The position numbers were made by a program, and so were the translations under genes. A stretch of 64,000 bases of DNA from Pseudomonas sp. RIT-PI-S (lineage in GTDB: Bacteria; Pseudomonadota; Gammaproteobacteria; Pseudomonadales; Pseudomonadaceae), in assembly GCF_025642975.1 (NCBI RefSeq), contig NZ_JANZKJ010000001.1, forward strand, positions 620,001-684,000, given 5' to 3'. The notes under the pieces were generated by a model that saw nothing but the letters and a program-made list of their open reading frames with translations, made no database searches and was not told where the DNA came from. Shown piece after piece: positions 46,316 to 55,439 of this stretch; positions within the stretch are counted from its first letter, which is position 1; each line of letters begins with the position of its first letter.

Positions 46316-47272
46316 ATGACTGTAAGTGTTCTATTAACAGGAGCTACTGGTTTTGTAGGTGGTGCGATCTTGAAAGACTTAGTTTCCCGCGGACTCAAGA
46401 TAACCGTCTCGACTCGAGGAGTACTGCCTGTTGGATACTTGGGGTCAACTGTACACATAGGCGCATTGGATGGTGATACAAATTGGGGTCCTGGCTTGAA
46501 GGGCGTAGACGTAGTTGTGCACTCCGCCGCCCGGGTCCATGTGATGAGGGAACAGAGTAAGGACGCACTCTCTGCTTTTCGGCGAGTAAACGTCGAAGGG
46601 ACCTTGAACTTAGCCAGGCAGGCAGTTAAGGCGGGGATTAAAAGGTTCATATTCATTAGCTCTATTAAAGTGAACGGGGAGAGCACTACTCCTGGTAACG
46701 CCTACAAGCCGGATGATGCTCCGGCTCCAGTGGATGCATATGGCATCTCTAAAATGGAGGCGGAGCTGGGTCTTAAAAAATTGGCTGAAGAAACCGGTCT
46801 TGAAATAGTTATAATCCGACCTGTGTTAGTCTATGGGCCGGGTGTTAAGGCAAACTTTCTCCGTATGATGCACTGGCTAAAGAAGGGGATACCCTTGCCC
46901 TTTGGGGCTATTGATAACCGCCGTAGCTTGGTCGCCCTTGAAAATCTCGCTAATCTTGTAGGGATATGCGTGAATCATCCCGCAGCAGCTAATCAAACTT
47001 TTCTGGTCAGTGATGGCGAAGATCTTTCTACTACAGAGTTGCTAAAGAGGATGGCAACAGCGTTGGGACGTCCGGCCTATTTGATTCCGGTCCCGCCTAT
47101 TGTGCTTAGAGCCATGTCAAGCCTCTTGGGTATGGAGAATTTTACGCAGCGGTTATGTGGCTCACTACAGGTCGACATAAGTAAAACATGTGAACTGCTC
47201 GCATGGTCTCCGCCAATGAGTGTTGCAGATGCATTAGTTTCAACTGCAAATTACGATAGGAATCAAGCTTAA
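46316..47272 (+). CDS. wbpV: WbpV-type NAD-dependent sugar reductase/epimerase
   Basis: This 318-residue extended SDR has LLTGATGFVGGAILKDL at its start, HSAARVH near residue 69, a Ser in FISSIKVNGE and YGISKMEAE (Tyr-X3-Lys, near residue 142). In Pseudomonas, WbpV reduces the 4-keto sugar made by WbpM to UDP-N-acetyl-D-fucosamine, the substrate of WbpL. The next two genes are WbpL- and WbpM-like, which supports that role; UDP-galactose-type epimerase activity is the alternative. The stop abuts the wbpL start directly. Confidence 0.8.
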   Translation: MTVSVLLTGATGFVGGAILKDLVSRGLKITVSTRGVLPVGYLGSTVHIGALDGDTNWGPGLKGVDVVVHSAARVHVMREQSKDALSAFRRVNVEGTLNLARQAVKAGIKRFIFISSIKVNGESTTPGNAYKPDDAPAPVDAYGISKMEAELGLKKLAEETGLEIVIIRPVLVYGPGVKANFLRMMHWLKKGIPLPFGAIDNRRSLVALENLANLVGICVNHPAAANQTFLVSDGEDLSTTELLKRMATALGRPAYLIPVPPIVLRAMSSLLGMENFTQRLCGSLQVDISKTCELLAWSPPMSVADALVSTANYDRNQA

Positions 47273-48280
47273 ATGACAGTGTCGTTGGTATTAGTTTCGC
47301 TGGTTTCGTCATTGGTGATGACTGCAGGTCTACGACGCTATGCGTTAGCCAAGAGGGTATTAGATGTGCCCAATGCACGAAGTTCACATACTGTTCCAAC
47401 CCCTCGAGGGGGAGGAGTTGCCATTGTTCTCGTATTCCTCATCGGGTTAGCGCTGCTTTGGAAAGCCGGTTCTGTTCCGACTGCTGTCATGCTTGCCTTG
47501 GCAGGGGCAGGGTCGTTGGTCGCATTTGTTGGTTTTCTGGATGATCATAGCCATATCCCCGCTCGCTGGCGATTACTGGGCCACTTCGTTGCGTCGGCAT
47601 GGGCATTATTTTGGCTTCAGGGCTTACCTTCGGTGCAGTTGCTTCACTGGCGGCTCGAGGGAAGTTGGTTATTGGCGATAATAGGTTGTCTTTACTTGGT
47701 CTGGCTGTTGAACCTGTATAACTTCATGGATGGCATCGACGGTATAGCAAGCGTCCAGGCTATCTGTGTATGTGGTGGCAACTGCCTGATATACTGGGCG
47801 TCGGGACACGGGGAGCTGATAGCGGAACCTGCACTTCTGGCTGCCGCAGCCGCTGGATTCCTGTACTGGAATTTCCCTCCCGCTCGGATTTTCATGGGAG
47901 ATGCAGGCAGCGGTTTTCTCGGTATAGCGCTGGGTGTACTGTCAGTGCAAGCGGCTTGGGCTTCTCCAGCGCTCTTTTGGGGGTGGTTGATCCTTCTTGG
48001 GGTGTTCATCGTGGATGCTACTTTTACCCTGGCCAGACGCCTGGCTCGAGGCGATAAGGTCTATGAAGCTCATCGCAGCCATGCGTATCAGTTTGCCTCG
48101 CGGCGGTATGGCAAGCACCTCCCTGTCACCATTGGTGTGGGTATAATCAATGTGTTTTGGCTGTTACCGATTGCATTGTGTGTCGCCTTGTTGCATCTTG
48201 ATGGATTAATTGGCCTTTGCATAGCATACGTGCCTCTAGTTGGCCTTGCGTTGCGATTTAAGGCAGGCGCAATTGAATAG
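47273..48280 (+). CDS. wbpL: WbpL-type undecaprenyl-phosphate sugar-1-phosphate transferase
   Basis: This 335-residue MraY/WecA-family protein has about 10-11 membrane helices, the conserved Asp pair VGFLDDHSHIP, the metal motif NLYNFMDGIDGIAS (near residue 145) and NFPPARIFMGDAGSGFLG (near residue 202). It transfers a sugar-1-phosphate (in P. aeruginosa FucNAc or GlcNAc) to undecaprenyl phosphate, the first step of O-antigen assembly. The ATG follows the stop of the epimerase gene with no gap, so translation is coupled. Confidence 0.9.
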   Translation: MTVSLVLVSLVSSLVMTAGLRRYALAKRVLDVPNARSSHTVPTPRGGGVAIVLVFLIGLALLWKAGSVPTAVMLALAGAGSLVAFVGFLDDHSHIPARWRLLGHFVASAWALFWLQGLPSVQLLHWRLEGSWLLAIIGCLYLVWLLNLYNFMDGIDGIASVQAICVCGGNCLIYWASGHGELIAEPALLAAAAAGFLYWNFPPARIFMGDAGSGFLGIALGVLSVQAAWASPALFWGWLILLGVFIVDATFTLARRLARGDKVYEAHRSHAYQFASRRYGKHLPVTIGVGIINVFWLLPIALCVALLHLDGLIGLCIAYVPLVGLALRFKAGAIE

Positions 48281-48345
48281 GGGTTTAAAGCCTATCTGAT
48301 CTAGGTGGCTGCCAGCCTAGATGCATGCCGAAAGGAGTGGGAAGA

Positions 48346-50355
48346 GTGTTTAATAGGAAGTTAATAAATATTCGGATGGCGCTTCTGGGATTACCCCGAC
48401 GAAAGAAGCGATTGCTGCAGGTTTTGACAGATATTGTACTGGTATGGGCGGCATTATGGCTGGCTTTTGTAGTTCGTCTAGGGATAGAAGACCTCACCAT
48501 TCCTACCAATGATTATCCCTGGCTCTTTCTAACTGCTCCATTTGTATGTATTCCGCTGTTCATCAGGTTTGGTATGTATCGAGCGGTAATGCGTTATTTT
48601 GGAACTGATGCGCTGATATTAATAATTAAAGCTGTTACATTGGCGTGCCTAATACTAGGCGTTTTTGTATACGCCTACAGCGCACACAGGAACGCCGTTC
48701 CCCGCTCTGTCTTGTTCAATTTTTGGTGGCTGAGTCTCATTCTACTGGGCGGTTTACGGCTGGCGATGCGTCAGTATTTTCTGGGACATTGGTTTTCAGC
48801 ATCCCTTCATGTGCCTTTTACGGCCCGGGAAAGCGGGTTGCCTAAAGTAGCTGTTTACGGAGCGGGTGCGGCTGGTAATCAACTGGTAGCGGCGCTACGG
48901 CTTGGCAAGGCGATACGTCCAGTGGCTTTCATTGACGACGACAGCAGCATTTCGAATCGAGTGATTTCAGGATTACCGGTTTTCAAACCTCGGCATATTC
49001 AACGGATGATTGATCTTACGGGTGCTCAGGAAATACTACTGGCCATCCCTTCCGTTAGTCGAACCCGCCGTCGCGAGATATTGAGCTTTCTTGAAGGTTT
49101 CCCGCTTCATGTGCGAAGCGTTCCAGGTTTCATGGACCTCGCCAGTGGACGAGTAAAGGTCGACGATATCCAAGAGGTTGACATTGCCGATTTGTTGGGG
49201 CGAGATTCGGTGCCGGCTCAGGAAGAGCTCCTTGAGCGATGTATTACCGGGCTTAATGTTATGGTAACCGGCGCAGGTGGCTCGATTGGATCGGAACTTT
49301 GCCGCCAGATTCTCGCCCTTGAGCCTAAAGCGCTTATACTTTTCGAGCAATGTGAGTTCAATCTTTATAGTATTCATTCCGAGCTTGATCAGCGCATAAG
49401 TCGTCAATCCTTGGCAGTGCGCTTATTGCCTATCCTGGGTTCTGTCCGGGATGGAGAAAAACTATTGAATGTGATGAATGGATGGAAGGTTGATACGGTT
49501 TATCATGCCGCCGCTTACAAACACGTCCCCATAGTTGAGCATAATATTGCTGAGGGTGTGCTAAACAATGTTATTGGCACTTTGAATGCTGCTGAAGCTG
49601 CTCTACAGTCAGGTGTGGCAAATTTTGTGCTGATATCTACAGACAAGGCAGTGCGCCCCACGAATGTGATGGGGAGCAGCAAACGGCTGGCGGAAATGGT
49701 GCTGCAGGCTCTAAGTAAAGAGATGGCCCCTGTGCTATTTAGAGATAAAAGGAGAATTTCTCAGGTCAACCGAACTCGATTTACTATGGTGCGTTTCGGG
49801 AATGTCTTAGGTTCTTCTGGCTCTGTAATCCCACTGTTCCACAAGCAGATTAGGTCTGGAGGACCTCTCACAGTAACGCATCCTAATATTACTCGCTATT
49901 TCATGACCATACCCGAAGCTGCTCAATTGGTCATCCAAGCGGGTTCGATGGGGCGGGGTGGGGATGTATTCGTGCTTGACATGGGAGAACCAGTAAAGAT
50001 CGCGGAGCTCGCGGAAAAAATGATCCACCTGTCTGGGCTGAGTGTTCGCTCTGAAAATAACCCCCATGGCGATATAGCCATAGAGTTTACCGGTCTGCGC
50101 CCGGGTGAAAAGTTATATGAAGAGCTGTTGATAGGCGATAACGTTGGGTCTACTTCCCATCCTATGGTCATGATGGCAAATGAAGACTATTTATCTTGGG
50201 AAATACTTAAGGAGAGGCTGGAAAAAATACTCGGCGCTGTAGCAAAGAATGATTATGATCAGGTTCGTCAGCTTTTGCGCGAGACAGTCAGTGGTTACGC
50301 GCCAGACTGTGAAATCGTCGATTGGATTCATTTACAACGCCGTCTTGATCCATGA
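48346..50355 (+). CDS. wbpM: WbpM-type nucleotide-sugar 4,6-dehydratase, membrane bound
   Basis: This 669-residue protein has four N-terminal membrane helices (to about residue 145), a first Rossmann-like domain (VAVYGAGAAGNQLVAAL) and a catalytic extended SDR domain (MVTGAGGSIGSELCRQI near residue 306; HAAAYKHVPIVE; FVLISTDKAVRPTNVMGSSKRLAE with the SxxxMxxxK-type catalytic residues). It forms the 4-keto-6-deoxy intermediate from UDP-GlcNAc. The start is taken as GTG at 48346, since AAAGGAG lies eight bases before it; an in-frame ATG at 48325 is the alternative. The coding sequence is AT-richer than the chromosomal core genes. Confidence 0.92.
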   Translation: MFNRKLINIRMALLGLPRRKKRLLQVLTDIVLVWAALWLAFVVRLGIEDLTIPTNDYPWLFLTAPFVCIPLFIRFGMYRAVMRYFGTDALILIIKAVTLACLILGVFVYAYSAHRNAVPRSVLFNFWWLSLILLGGLRLAMRQYFLGHWFSASLHVPFTARESGLPKVAVYGAGAAGNQLVAALRLGKAIRPVAFIDDDSSISNRVISGLPVFKPRHIQRMIDLTGAQEILLAIPSVSRTRRREILSFLEGFPLHVRSVPGFMDLASGRVKVDDIQEVDIADLLGRDSVPAQEELLERCITGLNVMVTGAGGSIGSELCRQILALEPKALILFEQCEFNLYSIHSELDQRISRQSLAVRLLPILGSVRDGEKLLNVMNGWKVDTVYHAAAYKHVPIVEHNIAEGVLNNVIGTLNAAEAALQSGVANFVLISTDKAVRPTNVMGSSKRLAEMVLQALSKEMAPVLFRDKRRISQVNRTRFTMVRFGNVLGSSGSVIPLFHKQIRSGGPLTVTHPNITRYFMTIPEAAQLVIQAGSMGRGGDVFVLDMGEPVKIAELAEKMIHLSGLSVRSENNPHGDIAIEFTGLRPGEKLYEELLIGDNVGSTSHPMVMMANEDYLSWEILKERLEKILGAVAKNDYDQVRQLLRETVSGYAPDCEIVDWIHLQRRLDP

Positions 50356-50672
50356 AACAGCTTCTGTTGCAGACGGTCTACTGGTAAAGGCCTCGACGGC
50401 TGCCCTTCTTCTTACGGGCAGCCATGGCCGAGTGTGACGGGGCCTGAATCGCTGGCGCCTTTCCCACCCGGCATCCGGTAACGAGTATAGGATGGTAACG
50501 GTGATCGTCCAGGAACCGCAGATTTCGATATTACTTCCTGAAGAGCTATTGCCAAGCCGCAATTTAGTAGATTAAAAAGTCAGCTCATCACTGTCGTTTC
50601 GGCTTGATACTTTTACTAAAGTTTCGAGATTTCCGTCAATTCAAGATTTTCAGAATTACGAACGGACTGGGA
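50356..50672. other. intergenic region after wbpM
   Basis: No gene is supported here. GGCTGCCC (50398-50405) and GGGCAGCC (50416-50423) form an eight-pair hairpin with a 10-base loop, which may help end the wbpM transcript, though no clean T-run follows. The GC content returns towards that of the core over this stretch. Confidence 0.5.
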
Positions 50673-50930
50673 TCAATGCACGCCCACCGTCGGGCCGGGA
50701 TCGAACCTTCCCAACGCTTTTACCCAATACCTCTTATACTCCGCTTCCCCCGGCGGCAGCGGCTTCTCTGTAAACCACCCAGACGGCCGCTTCAACTCCG
50801 CTCGATACGCTTCCCACTCCATCTTCAAAGCCGCTGCCTGTGCTGTGGCCTCATTGTCGAACCAGCCCAGTACATAGGCTTCGCCGTATTCCCGGCCGTG
50901 TTCGATCAGCAGATAAATGTCGTTGTTCAT
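50673..50930 (-). CDS. small conserved hypothetical protein
   Basis: This 85-residue soluble protein (NNDIYLLIEHGREYGEAYVL at the start, then WFDNEATAQAAALKMEWEAY) has no signal peptide or membrane helix and a mix of helix and strand. It begins with ATG at 50930, with GGAGACC upstream. No family with known function is recognised. The composition fits the surrounding core genome. Confidence 0.65.
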   Translation of the reverse strand: MNNDIYLLIEHGREYGEAYVLGWFDNEATAQAAALKMEWEAYRAELKRPSGWFTEKPLPPGEAEYKRYWVKALGRFDPGPTVGVH

Positions 50931-51125
50931 GGCGGTCTCCGTATCGCAGCGGCGTTCGCTTTCTTATCCGGCTATCGGCAAGCTCTCCGTCACGTTAGAC
51001 ATCCCTAGCCGAAGAGGTGCGATCAAAAATGGGTGAGGCTAGTTCGGTTTTATTCTGCAAAGGTTGAGTACGGAGTGCTGCGGTCATAGGATGACTACCT
51101 ACGTTTACATTGCCGAGGGAACGTC

Positions 51126-52187
51126 ATGAGCTACGCCTATATTTCCAGCCCCAACGACGGGTTGGTCTCCCACTACCACCTCAATGACGATACTGGTGAG
51201 CTGAGGCTCGTTGAGCAGTTGCTGGCGGGAGAAAAGGTCAATGCTCTAGCATTGTCGCCGGATGGCAGCACGCTATATGCCGCGCTACGCGGGCAGCCCC
51301 CACAAGTAGCGAGCTTCAGCGTGGATGCGGGCAACGGTAAGCTCACCCGGCGGGCCGAGGCTCCATTGGGCGCAGGGCTGTCCTATATGGCTACCGACCG
51401 TCAGGGTCGATTCCTGCTCGGAGCGTCATATGGCGAAGACCTGGTCACACTTCAGCCTGTCGATGACGAACTGCAGGTGCTTGAGACGATCCGCAAGTAC
51501 CCTAGTGGCTTGCATGCGCACTCGGTCAGAACCGATCCTAGCAACCGGTTCGTATACGCTTGCGTGCTCGGTGTAGATAGGGTTTTGCAATACAGGCTAG
51601 ACGAGCAAGCAGGGGAGTTGCAGCCCATCGGGAAGGGTTTTATCGCTGTTCCGGAGAACACGGGCCCACGGCATTTGGCATTTTCCGAGGATGGCAAATA
51701 CGTATTCGTAGTGGGAGAGATGAGCGGTACGGTGACCTCGTTTGCTATAGATTCGCAGACGGGCGAACTCAGCCAGGTTGATGCTCAGCAGGGCATTCCT
51801 GCTTCACTGAACTTAGAGCAGGGCTTGGTGCGTGACAGTCGCAATAACAACCTTAGCGACGATCCTACGCCTCGGATCTGGTGCGCGGACATCCGTCTCG
51901 TGCCGGGGCGGAGCCTGTTGTATATCACCGAACGGACCACCAGTTCGGTCAGTGTGTTTGAGATCACTGCGGCCGGCACGCTGAACTACCTTGGCAACCA
52001 TAGGCTAGAGGAGAAACAGCCACGTAATATTGCCATCTCACCTAGCGGGGAGTGGCTGCTGGCCTGCGGTGAGCAAAGCGCCGTGGTGGGTGCTTACCGC
52101 ATTCAACCAGACGGCAGGCTCGCTCGGGTCAGCCAGGCTGTTTCGGGAGACGGAGCGTTGTGGATCGAGGTACTGCCCGAGGGCTGA
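51126..52187 (+). CDS. lactonase-family seven-bladed beta-propeller protein
   Basis: This 353-residue protein has repeated blades of the type NALALSPDGSTLYAALRG, PRHLAFSEDGKYVFVVGEM and PRNIAISPSGEWLLACGE, as in the YbhE/Pgl 6-phosphogluconolactonase family. It may hydrolyse 6-phosphogluconolactone or a related lactone, but many such proteins have no proven substrate. No signal peptide is present. RBS GAGGGAAC precedes the ATG. It stands alone before the ComEA-like gene. Confidence 0.82.
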   Translation: MSYAYISSPNDGLVSHYHLNDDTGELRLVEQLLAGEKVNALALSPDGSTLYAALRGQPPQVASFSVDAGNGKLTRRAEAPLGAGLSYMATDRQGRFLLGASYGEDLVTLQPVDDELQVLETIRKYPSGLHAHSVRTDPSNRFVYACVLGVDRVLQYRLDEQAGELQPIGKGFIAVPENTGPRHLAFSEDGKYVFVVGEMSGTVTSFAIDSQTGELSQVDAQQGIPASLNLEQGLVRDSRNNNLSDDPTPRIWCADIRLVPGRSLLYITERTTSSVSVFEITAAGTLNYLGNHRLEEKQPRNIAISPSGEWLLACGEQSAVVGAYRIQPDGRLARVSQAVSGDGALWIEVLPEG

Positions 52188-52287
52188 AAGCTTCGCTAAC
52201 ATCTCTGCGCTGGTATTCATATACCGCTCCGCTAAGGTACGTGCACGGCCCATGGAGCGCCGTGCCAACCTGCAAGGAGCATTCTCA

Positions 52288-52611
52288 ATGCGCAAGTCCG
52301 CCCTTTCTTCCGCTTTCATCGCCATGCTGGCTATCACATCGTTTGCCGCTCAAGCAAATACCACTGACACCATGGCGGCCCCTATGGCCGATATGGCGAT
52401 GGCCATGCCCCAAAACATGGTCAACTTGAACACTGCGGACGCTGCTACCTTGCAGAAAGAACTCGCTGGCATTGGCGCCGCCAAGGCTCAGGCCATCGTA
52501 GCGTTCCGTGAACAGAATGGCGCGTTCACATCAGTCGATGAGCTCCTGGAGGTGCAGGGTATTGGCAAGGCGTTGCTTGATAGGAACCGGAGCCGCCTCG
52601 CGATTAACTGA
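52288..52611 (+). CDS. exported ComEA-like helix-hairpin-helix protein
   Basis: This 107-residue protein has a signal peptide (RKSALSSAFIAMLAITSFAAQA), a Met/Ala-rich linker (AAPMADMAMAMPQ) and two helix-hairpin-helix motifs (VNLNTADAATLQKELAGIGAAKAQAI and FTSVDELLEVQGIGKALLDRNR). Such proteins bind double-stranded DNA in the periplasm during uptake in competent bacteria. A ComEA-like gene near wbpM is usual in Pseudomonas. RBS AAGGAG lies before the ATG. Confidence 0.88.
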   Translation: MRKSALSSAFIAMLAITSFAAQANTTDTMAAPMADMAMAMPQNMVNLNTADAATLQKELAGIGAAKAQAIVAFREQNGAFTSVDELLEVQGIGKALLDRNRSRLAIN

Positions 52612-52793
52612 CCTTTCATACGCTCGCCTCTTTTCGGAAAGGGGCGAGCGAATTTTTCAACGTTTTAAATGTTGGTTGACATCTAACAAGGAAGACTCGC
52701 AAGATTTTGCATTATGGTCATCATCAAATGCGAAGGGAGTCTTCATATGGCAATCCACTCACTACAACTCGTGGCGACCGATGGGTGGCCGTC

Positions 52794-54065
52794 ATGACTA
52801 TGCCCCGCATCGTGGTAACGGGTATGGGCGCTGTTTCTCCTTTGGGTACAGGGGTCGAGGCGAACTGGAGGCGCCTTTTGGCTGGTGAACCCGGCATTCG
52901 TGCGCTTGCGCCCGAAACAGCAGAGGGACTGTCGGTTACCGTAGCGGGCCAGGTGCCGTCGCTTTCTGCGGACCCGGTGGCGGGATTCGACCCGTCGGCG
53001 GTTGTACCACTGAAGGACCAGAAGAAAATGGCATCTTTTATCGTCTACGCCCTGGCTGCGGCGGCGGAGGCATTGCAACAGGCCGGATGGGCCCCAAAAG
53101 ATGGTCGCTCCCGAGCCCGCACGGCTACCGTCATTGGCTCCGGAGTAGGTGGTTTTGGCGCCATTGCCGAAGCGGTGCGAATTACCGATGAGCGCGGGCC
53201 TAAACGGCTTTCGCCTTTTACCATACCGTCCTTTTTGGTGAACCTGGCTGCTGGACACGTTTCTATTCGGTATGGCTTCCAAGGGCCCATCGGGGCTCCG
53301 GTGACGGCCTGCGCCGCTGGAGTACAAGCTATCGGCGATGCTGCGCGGTTGCTGCGCGCGGGCGAGGCGGACATTGCTATCTGCGGTGGCAGCGAGGCGG
53401 CGATCGACAGGGTCAGCCTGGCCGGTTTCGCTGCGGCCAGATCCGTCTCTTGCAACCCTGTGGCCGCAGAGGCGTCACGCCCGTTCGACAAGGCCAGAGA
53501 CGGTTTCGTGATGGGGGAAGGCGCGGGTCTATTGGTCATCGAGACGCTACAGCATGCGCAGGCGCGAGGTGCACAGCCGCTTGCGGAGTTGGTCGGCTAT
53601 GGCACTTCGGCGGACGCCTACCACCTCACGGCAGCCCCTGAGGACGGCAATGGTGCTCAGCGAGCAATGCGCCAGGCACTGGCCCAGGCATGCCTTGGGC
53701 CGGAGCAAATCGGCCATATCAATGCCCACGCCACTTCGACATCTGTCGGCGACCATGCCGAGCTGCAGGCTATCCGGGCGGTGTTTGGCGAGGCGCCCGC
53801 ATTGGCGATTTCGGCTACCAAATCGGCGACCGGACACTTATTGGGTGCAGCTGGAGGGCTAGAGGCAATCTTCACAGTTCTGGCGTTGCGGGAGCAGTCC
53901 GCTCCCCCGACGTTGAACTATAACGACCCGGACGAGGCGGTAGGCCGGCTATGCATAGTGGGCCCCCATGCGGCACAGCCATTGACCACAGAGTACGCAC
54001 TATCTAACGGATTTGGTTTTGGAGGAGTAAACGCCAGTGTGATTTTCCGTCGCTGGGTGGAATAA
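52794..54065 (+). CDS. FabF-type beta-ketoacyl-ACP synthase II (paralogue outside a fab cluster)
   Basis: This 423-residue thiolase-fold enzyme has the catalytic Cys in VTACAAGVQ (near residue 172), His in INAHATST (near residue 312), Lys/His in SATKSATGHLLGAAGG (near residues 345-350) and the gating GFGFGGVNA loop near the end. It elongates acyl-ACP with malonyl-ACP. No acpP, fabG or fabD gene is adjacent, so it is an extra copy rather than the housekeeping FabF. The 5' region contains GAAGACTC and GAGTCTTC as an inverted pair (52691-52698 and 52737-52744). Confidence 0.88.
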   Translation: MTMPRIVVTGMGAVSPLGTGVEANWRRLLAGEPGIRALAPETAEGLSVTVAGQVPSLSADPVAGFDPSAVVPLKDQKKMASFIVYALAAAAEALQQAGWAPKDGRSRARTATVIGSGVGGFGAIAEAVRITDERGPKRLSPFTIPSFLVNLAAGHVSIRYGFQGPIGAPVTACAAGVQAIGDAARLLRAGEADIAICGGSEAAIDRVSLAGFAAARSVSCNPVAAEASRPFDKARDGFVMGEGAGLLVIETLQHAQARGAQPLAELVGYGTSADAYHLTAAPEDGNGAQRAMRQALAQACLGPEQIGHINAHATSTSVGDHAELQAIRAVFGEAPALAISATKSATGHLLGAAGGLEAIFTVLALREQSAPPTLNYNDPDEAVGRLCIVGPHAAQPLTTEYALSNGFGFGGVNASVIFRRWVE

Positions 54066-54103
54066 CGGCCCCAAATACCTATTGATCATTTTTTGTACAG
54101 GTT

Positions 54104-54133
54104 GGCAAACCTCCCGCAGTCCGGGGGGTTGCC
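54104..54133 (+). terminator. hairpin after the fabF-like gene
   Basis: GGCAA-A-CCTCCC and GGGGGG-TTGCC can pair around a short loop, about 40 bases after the stop. The following bases are pyrimidine-rich but not a pure T-run. Confidence 0.5.
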
Positions 54134-54148
54134 CTCTCTTCCCCCAGG

Positions 54149-54467
54149 TTATACACAGCGTCGTGCAAGTTTTCGCTGGATAACCTTTTAGGAGGAGAAA
54201 CAGGGGCTTATGAGGCGTGTTGATCCAGCGATGCTGGCGCGCAATCAGCGGATGTTTAAAAAATGATCAATACTTTTAAACCCTTGGCCGGCGGGGGTTG
54301 CAGAGACATGTACAAGGGTTATCCACATAGCCGTCCCCCTACTATGTGCACAACATCTGAAGAGCTGGCCAACATTTGCTCTAGATACGTTAGATCGCAC
54401 CCGGCATCGGTTTCAACGCTCCAACCACAGCACATTCCCACGCTCCCTCACGTTTTCTTGGGATAAC
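54149..54467. promoter_or_regulatory. cluster of DnaA-box-like sequences
   Basis: Two perfect matches to TTATNCACA are present (TTATACACA at 54149-54157 and TTATCCACA at 54319-54327). Three weaker copies lie on the other strand: 54175-54183 (TTATCCAGC), 54345-54353 (TTGTGCACA) and 54459-54467 (TTATCCCAA). The 382-base gap between the fabF-like and TetR genes (54066-54447) carries no gene, so the cluster has room to act, for example as a DnaA sink. Role is inferred. Confidence 0.45.
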
Positions 54468-55032
54468 CTGCTTGCTGATCGATCCCAGCCTTGAGCACAC
54501 GCTTGGCATCTTCCAGAATGCGCTCTGATAACGCTGCATCTTTTACGCTGCGGGACAGCACCAAGGCGCCTATAAGGGCGGATAAAATCACGCTGGCGTG
54601 TGCTTGGCTGTCATCCCCCGATAGATTTTGCGCAATCATTTCCAAGCGGCTAAGCACGGCTCCGTCCGCGATGTCGCTCGGTTCGCCGCGTTGGCCAAGT
54701 TCCGCGGCGATAGTCGGCAGGGGGCATCCCTGCTCAGGATGATCACGGTGGGCCTTGCTGAGGTAGCGGTCGATCAGCGTAGCGACCGGGGCCTCGGATC
54801 TGGCTGCATCGGCCGTCACTTGATCCATTTGAGCTGAGGCGTCACGCAGCGCTGTTTCAACGAGGGCCTGCTTGGAAGCGAAGTGAGCATAAAAACCGCC
54901 ATGCGTCAGGCCCAACGCCTTCATCAGTGGTTGCAACCCCGTCCCAGCAATACCATCGCGGCGGAAGCGGGCGCTTGCCTCCTTTACGATGCGTTCGTAC
55001 GTTTGCGCCTTGTGATCCTGGGAATATCGCAT
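54448..55032 (-). CDS. TetR/AcrR-family transcriptional regulator
   Basis: This 194-residue protein has an N-terminal TetR helix-turn-helix (IVKEASARFRRDGIAGTGLQPLMKALGLTHGGFYAHFASKQALVETAL, about residues 14-60) and a helical ligand domain with the segment PEQGCPLPTIAAELGQ. The ATG at 55032 has GGAGGCC upstream. It converges with the fabF-like gene, so it does not share a promoter with it; its target may be its own promoter or the gap to the DUF2897 gene. Ligand unknown. Confidence 0.88.
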   Translation of the reverse strand: MRYSQDHKAQTYERIVKEASARFRRDGIAGTGLQPLMKALGLTHGGFYAHFASKQALVETALRDASAQMDQVTADAARSEAPVATLIDRYLSKAHRDHPEQGCPLPTIAAELGQRGEPSDIADGAVLSRLEMIAQNLSGDDSQAHASVILSALIGALVLSRSVKDAALSERILEDAKRVLKAGIDQQAGYPKKT

Positions 55033-55119
55033 GGGGCCTCCAGGCAGTGATGAAATGTTGCTCAACATTCTATCACTATGGGCACAAGCCGCGCTTTGCG
55101 GTTTTAACGTACGTCGATG

Positions 55120-55287
55120 CTATCGGTCCTTGGCTTCCTTGGCGTCCATCTCGGCATTTCGCTCATGTACTCGCTTAAGCTGCTCTTCCGTCAAAGGCAC
55201 TTTCTGTGCGCTCTGCTTGAGCATCATCAGCCCACCCACCATTGAGCCGATCGCTACTAATAGAATTAACCACGCGTACCAGGGCAT
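55120..55287 (-). CDS. DUF2897 small membrane protein
   Basis: This 55-residue protein has one membrane helix (WYAWLILLVAIGSMVGGLMMLK) and a charged C-terminal tail (EEQLKRVHERNAEMDAKEAKDR). The ATG at 55287 has AAAGGAGA directly upstream, so the longer frame to 55335 is rejected. It matches DUF2897 proteins found near pyrF in Pseudomonas. Function unknown. Confidence 0.8.
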   Translation of the reverse strand: MPWYAWLILLVAIGSMVGGLMMLKQSAQKVPLTEEQLKRVHERNAEMDAKEAKDR

Positions 55288-55439
55288 ATGAGTCTCCTTT
55301 ACCGCTTCGAGTAACACTGCCTTATATTGGTTCAAGTATAGGGCCCGGAGCGCTGTCGGAACTCCCGCCCAAATGGCCTCCCCCTAGGGGATAAATTCGA
55401 TACAATGCGCGCCGTTTCCGATCCTCGCCGAGAGCCCCC

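Noticed and set aside
46080..46316. 78-residue frame in the gap before the epimerase gene
   Set aside because: No RBS, no family likeness, and the composition changes along its length; treated as non-coding.
54263..54466. 67-residue frame across the DnaA-box gap
   Set aside because: It has no RBS or family likeness, and it overlaps the repeated box sequences.
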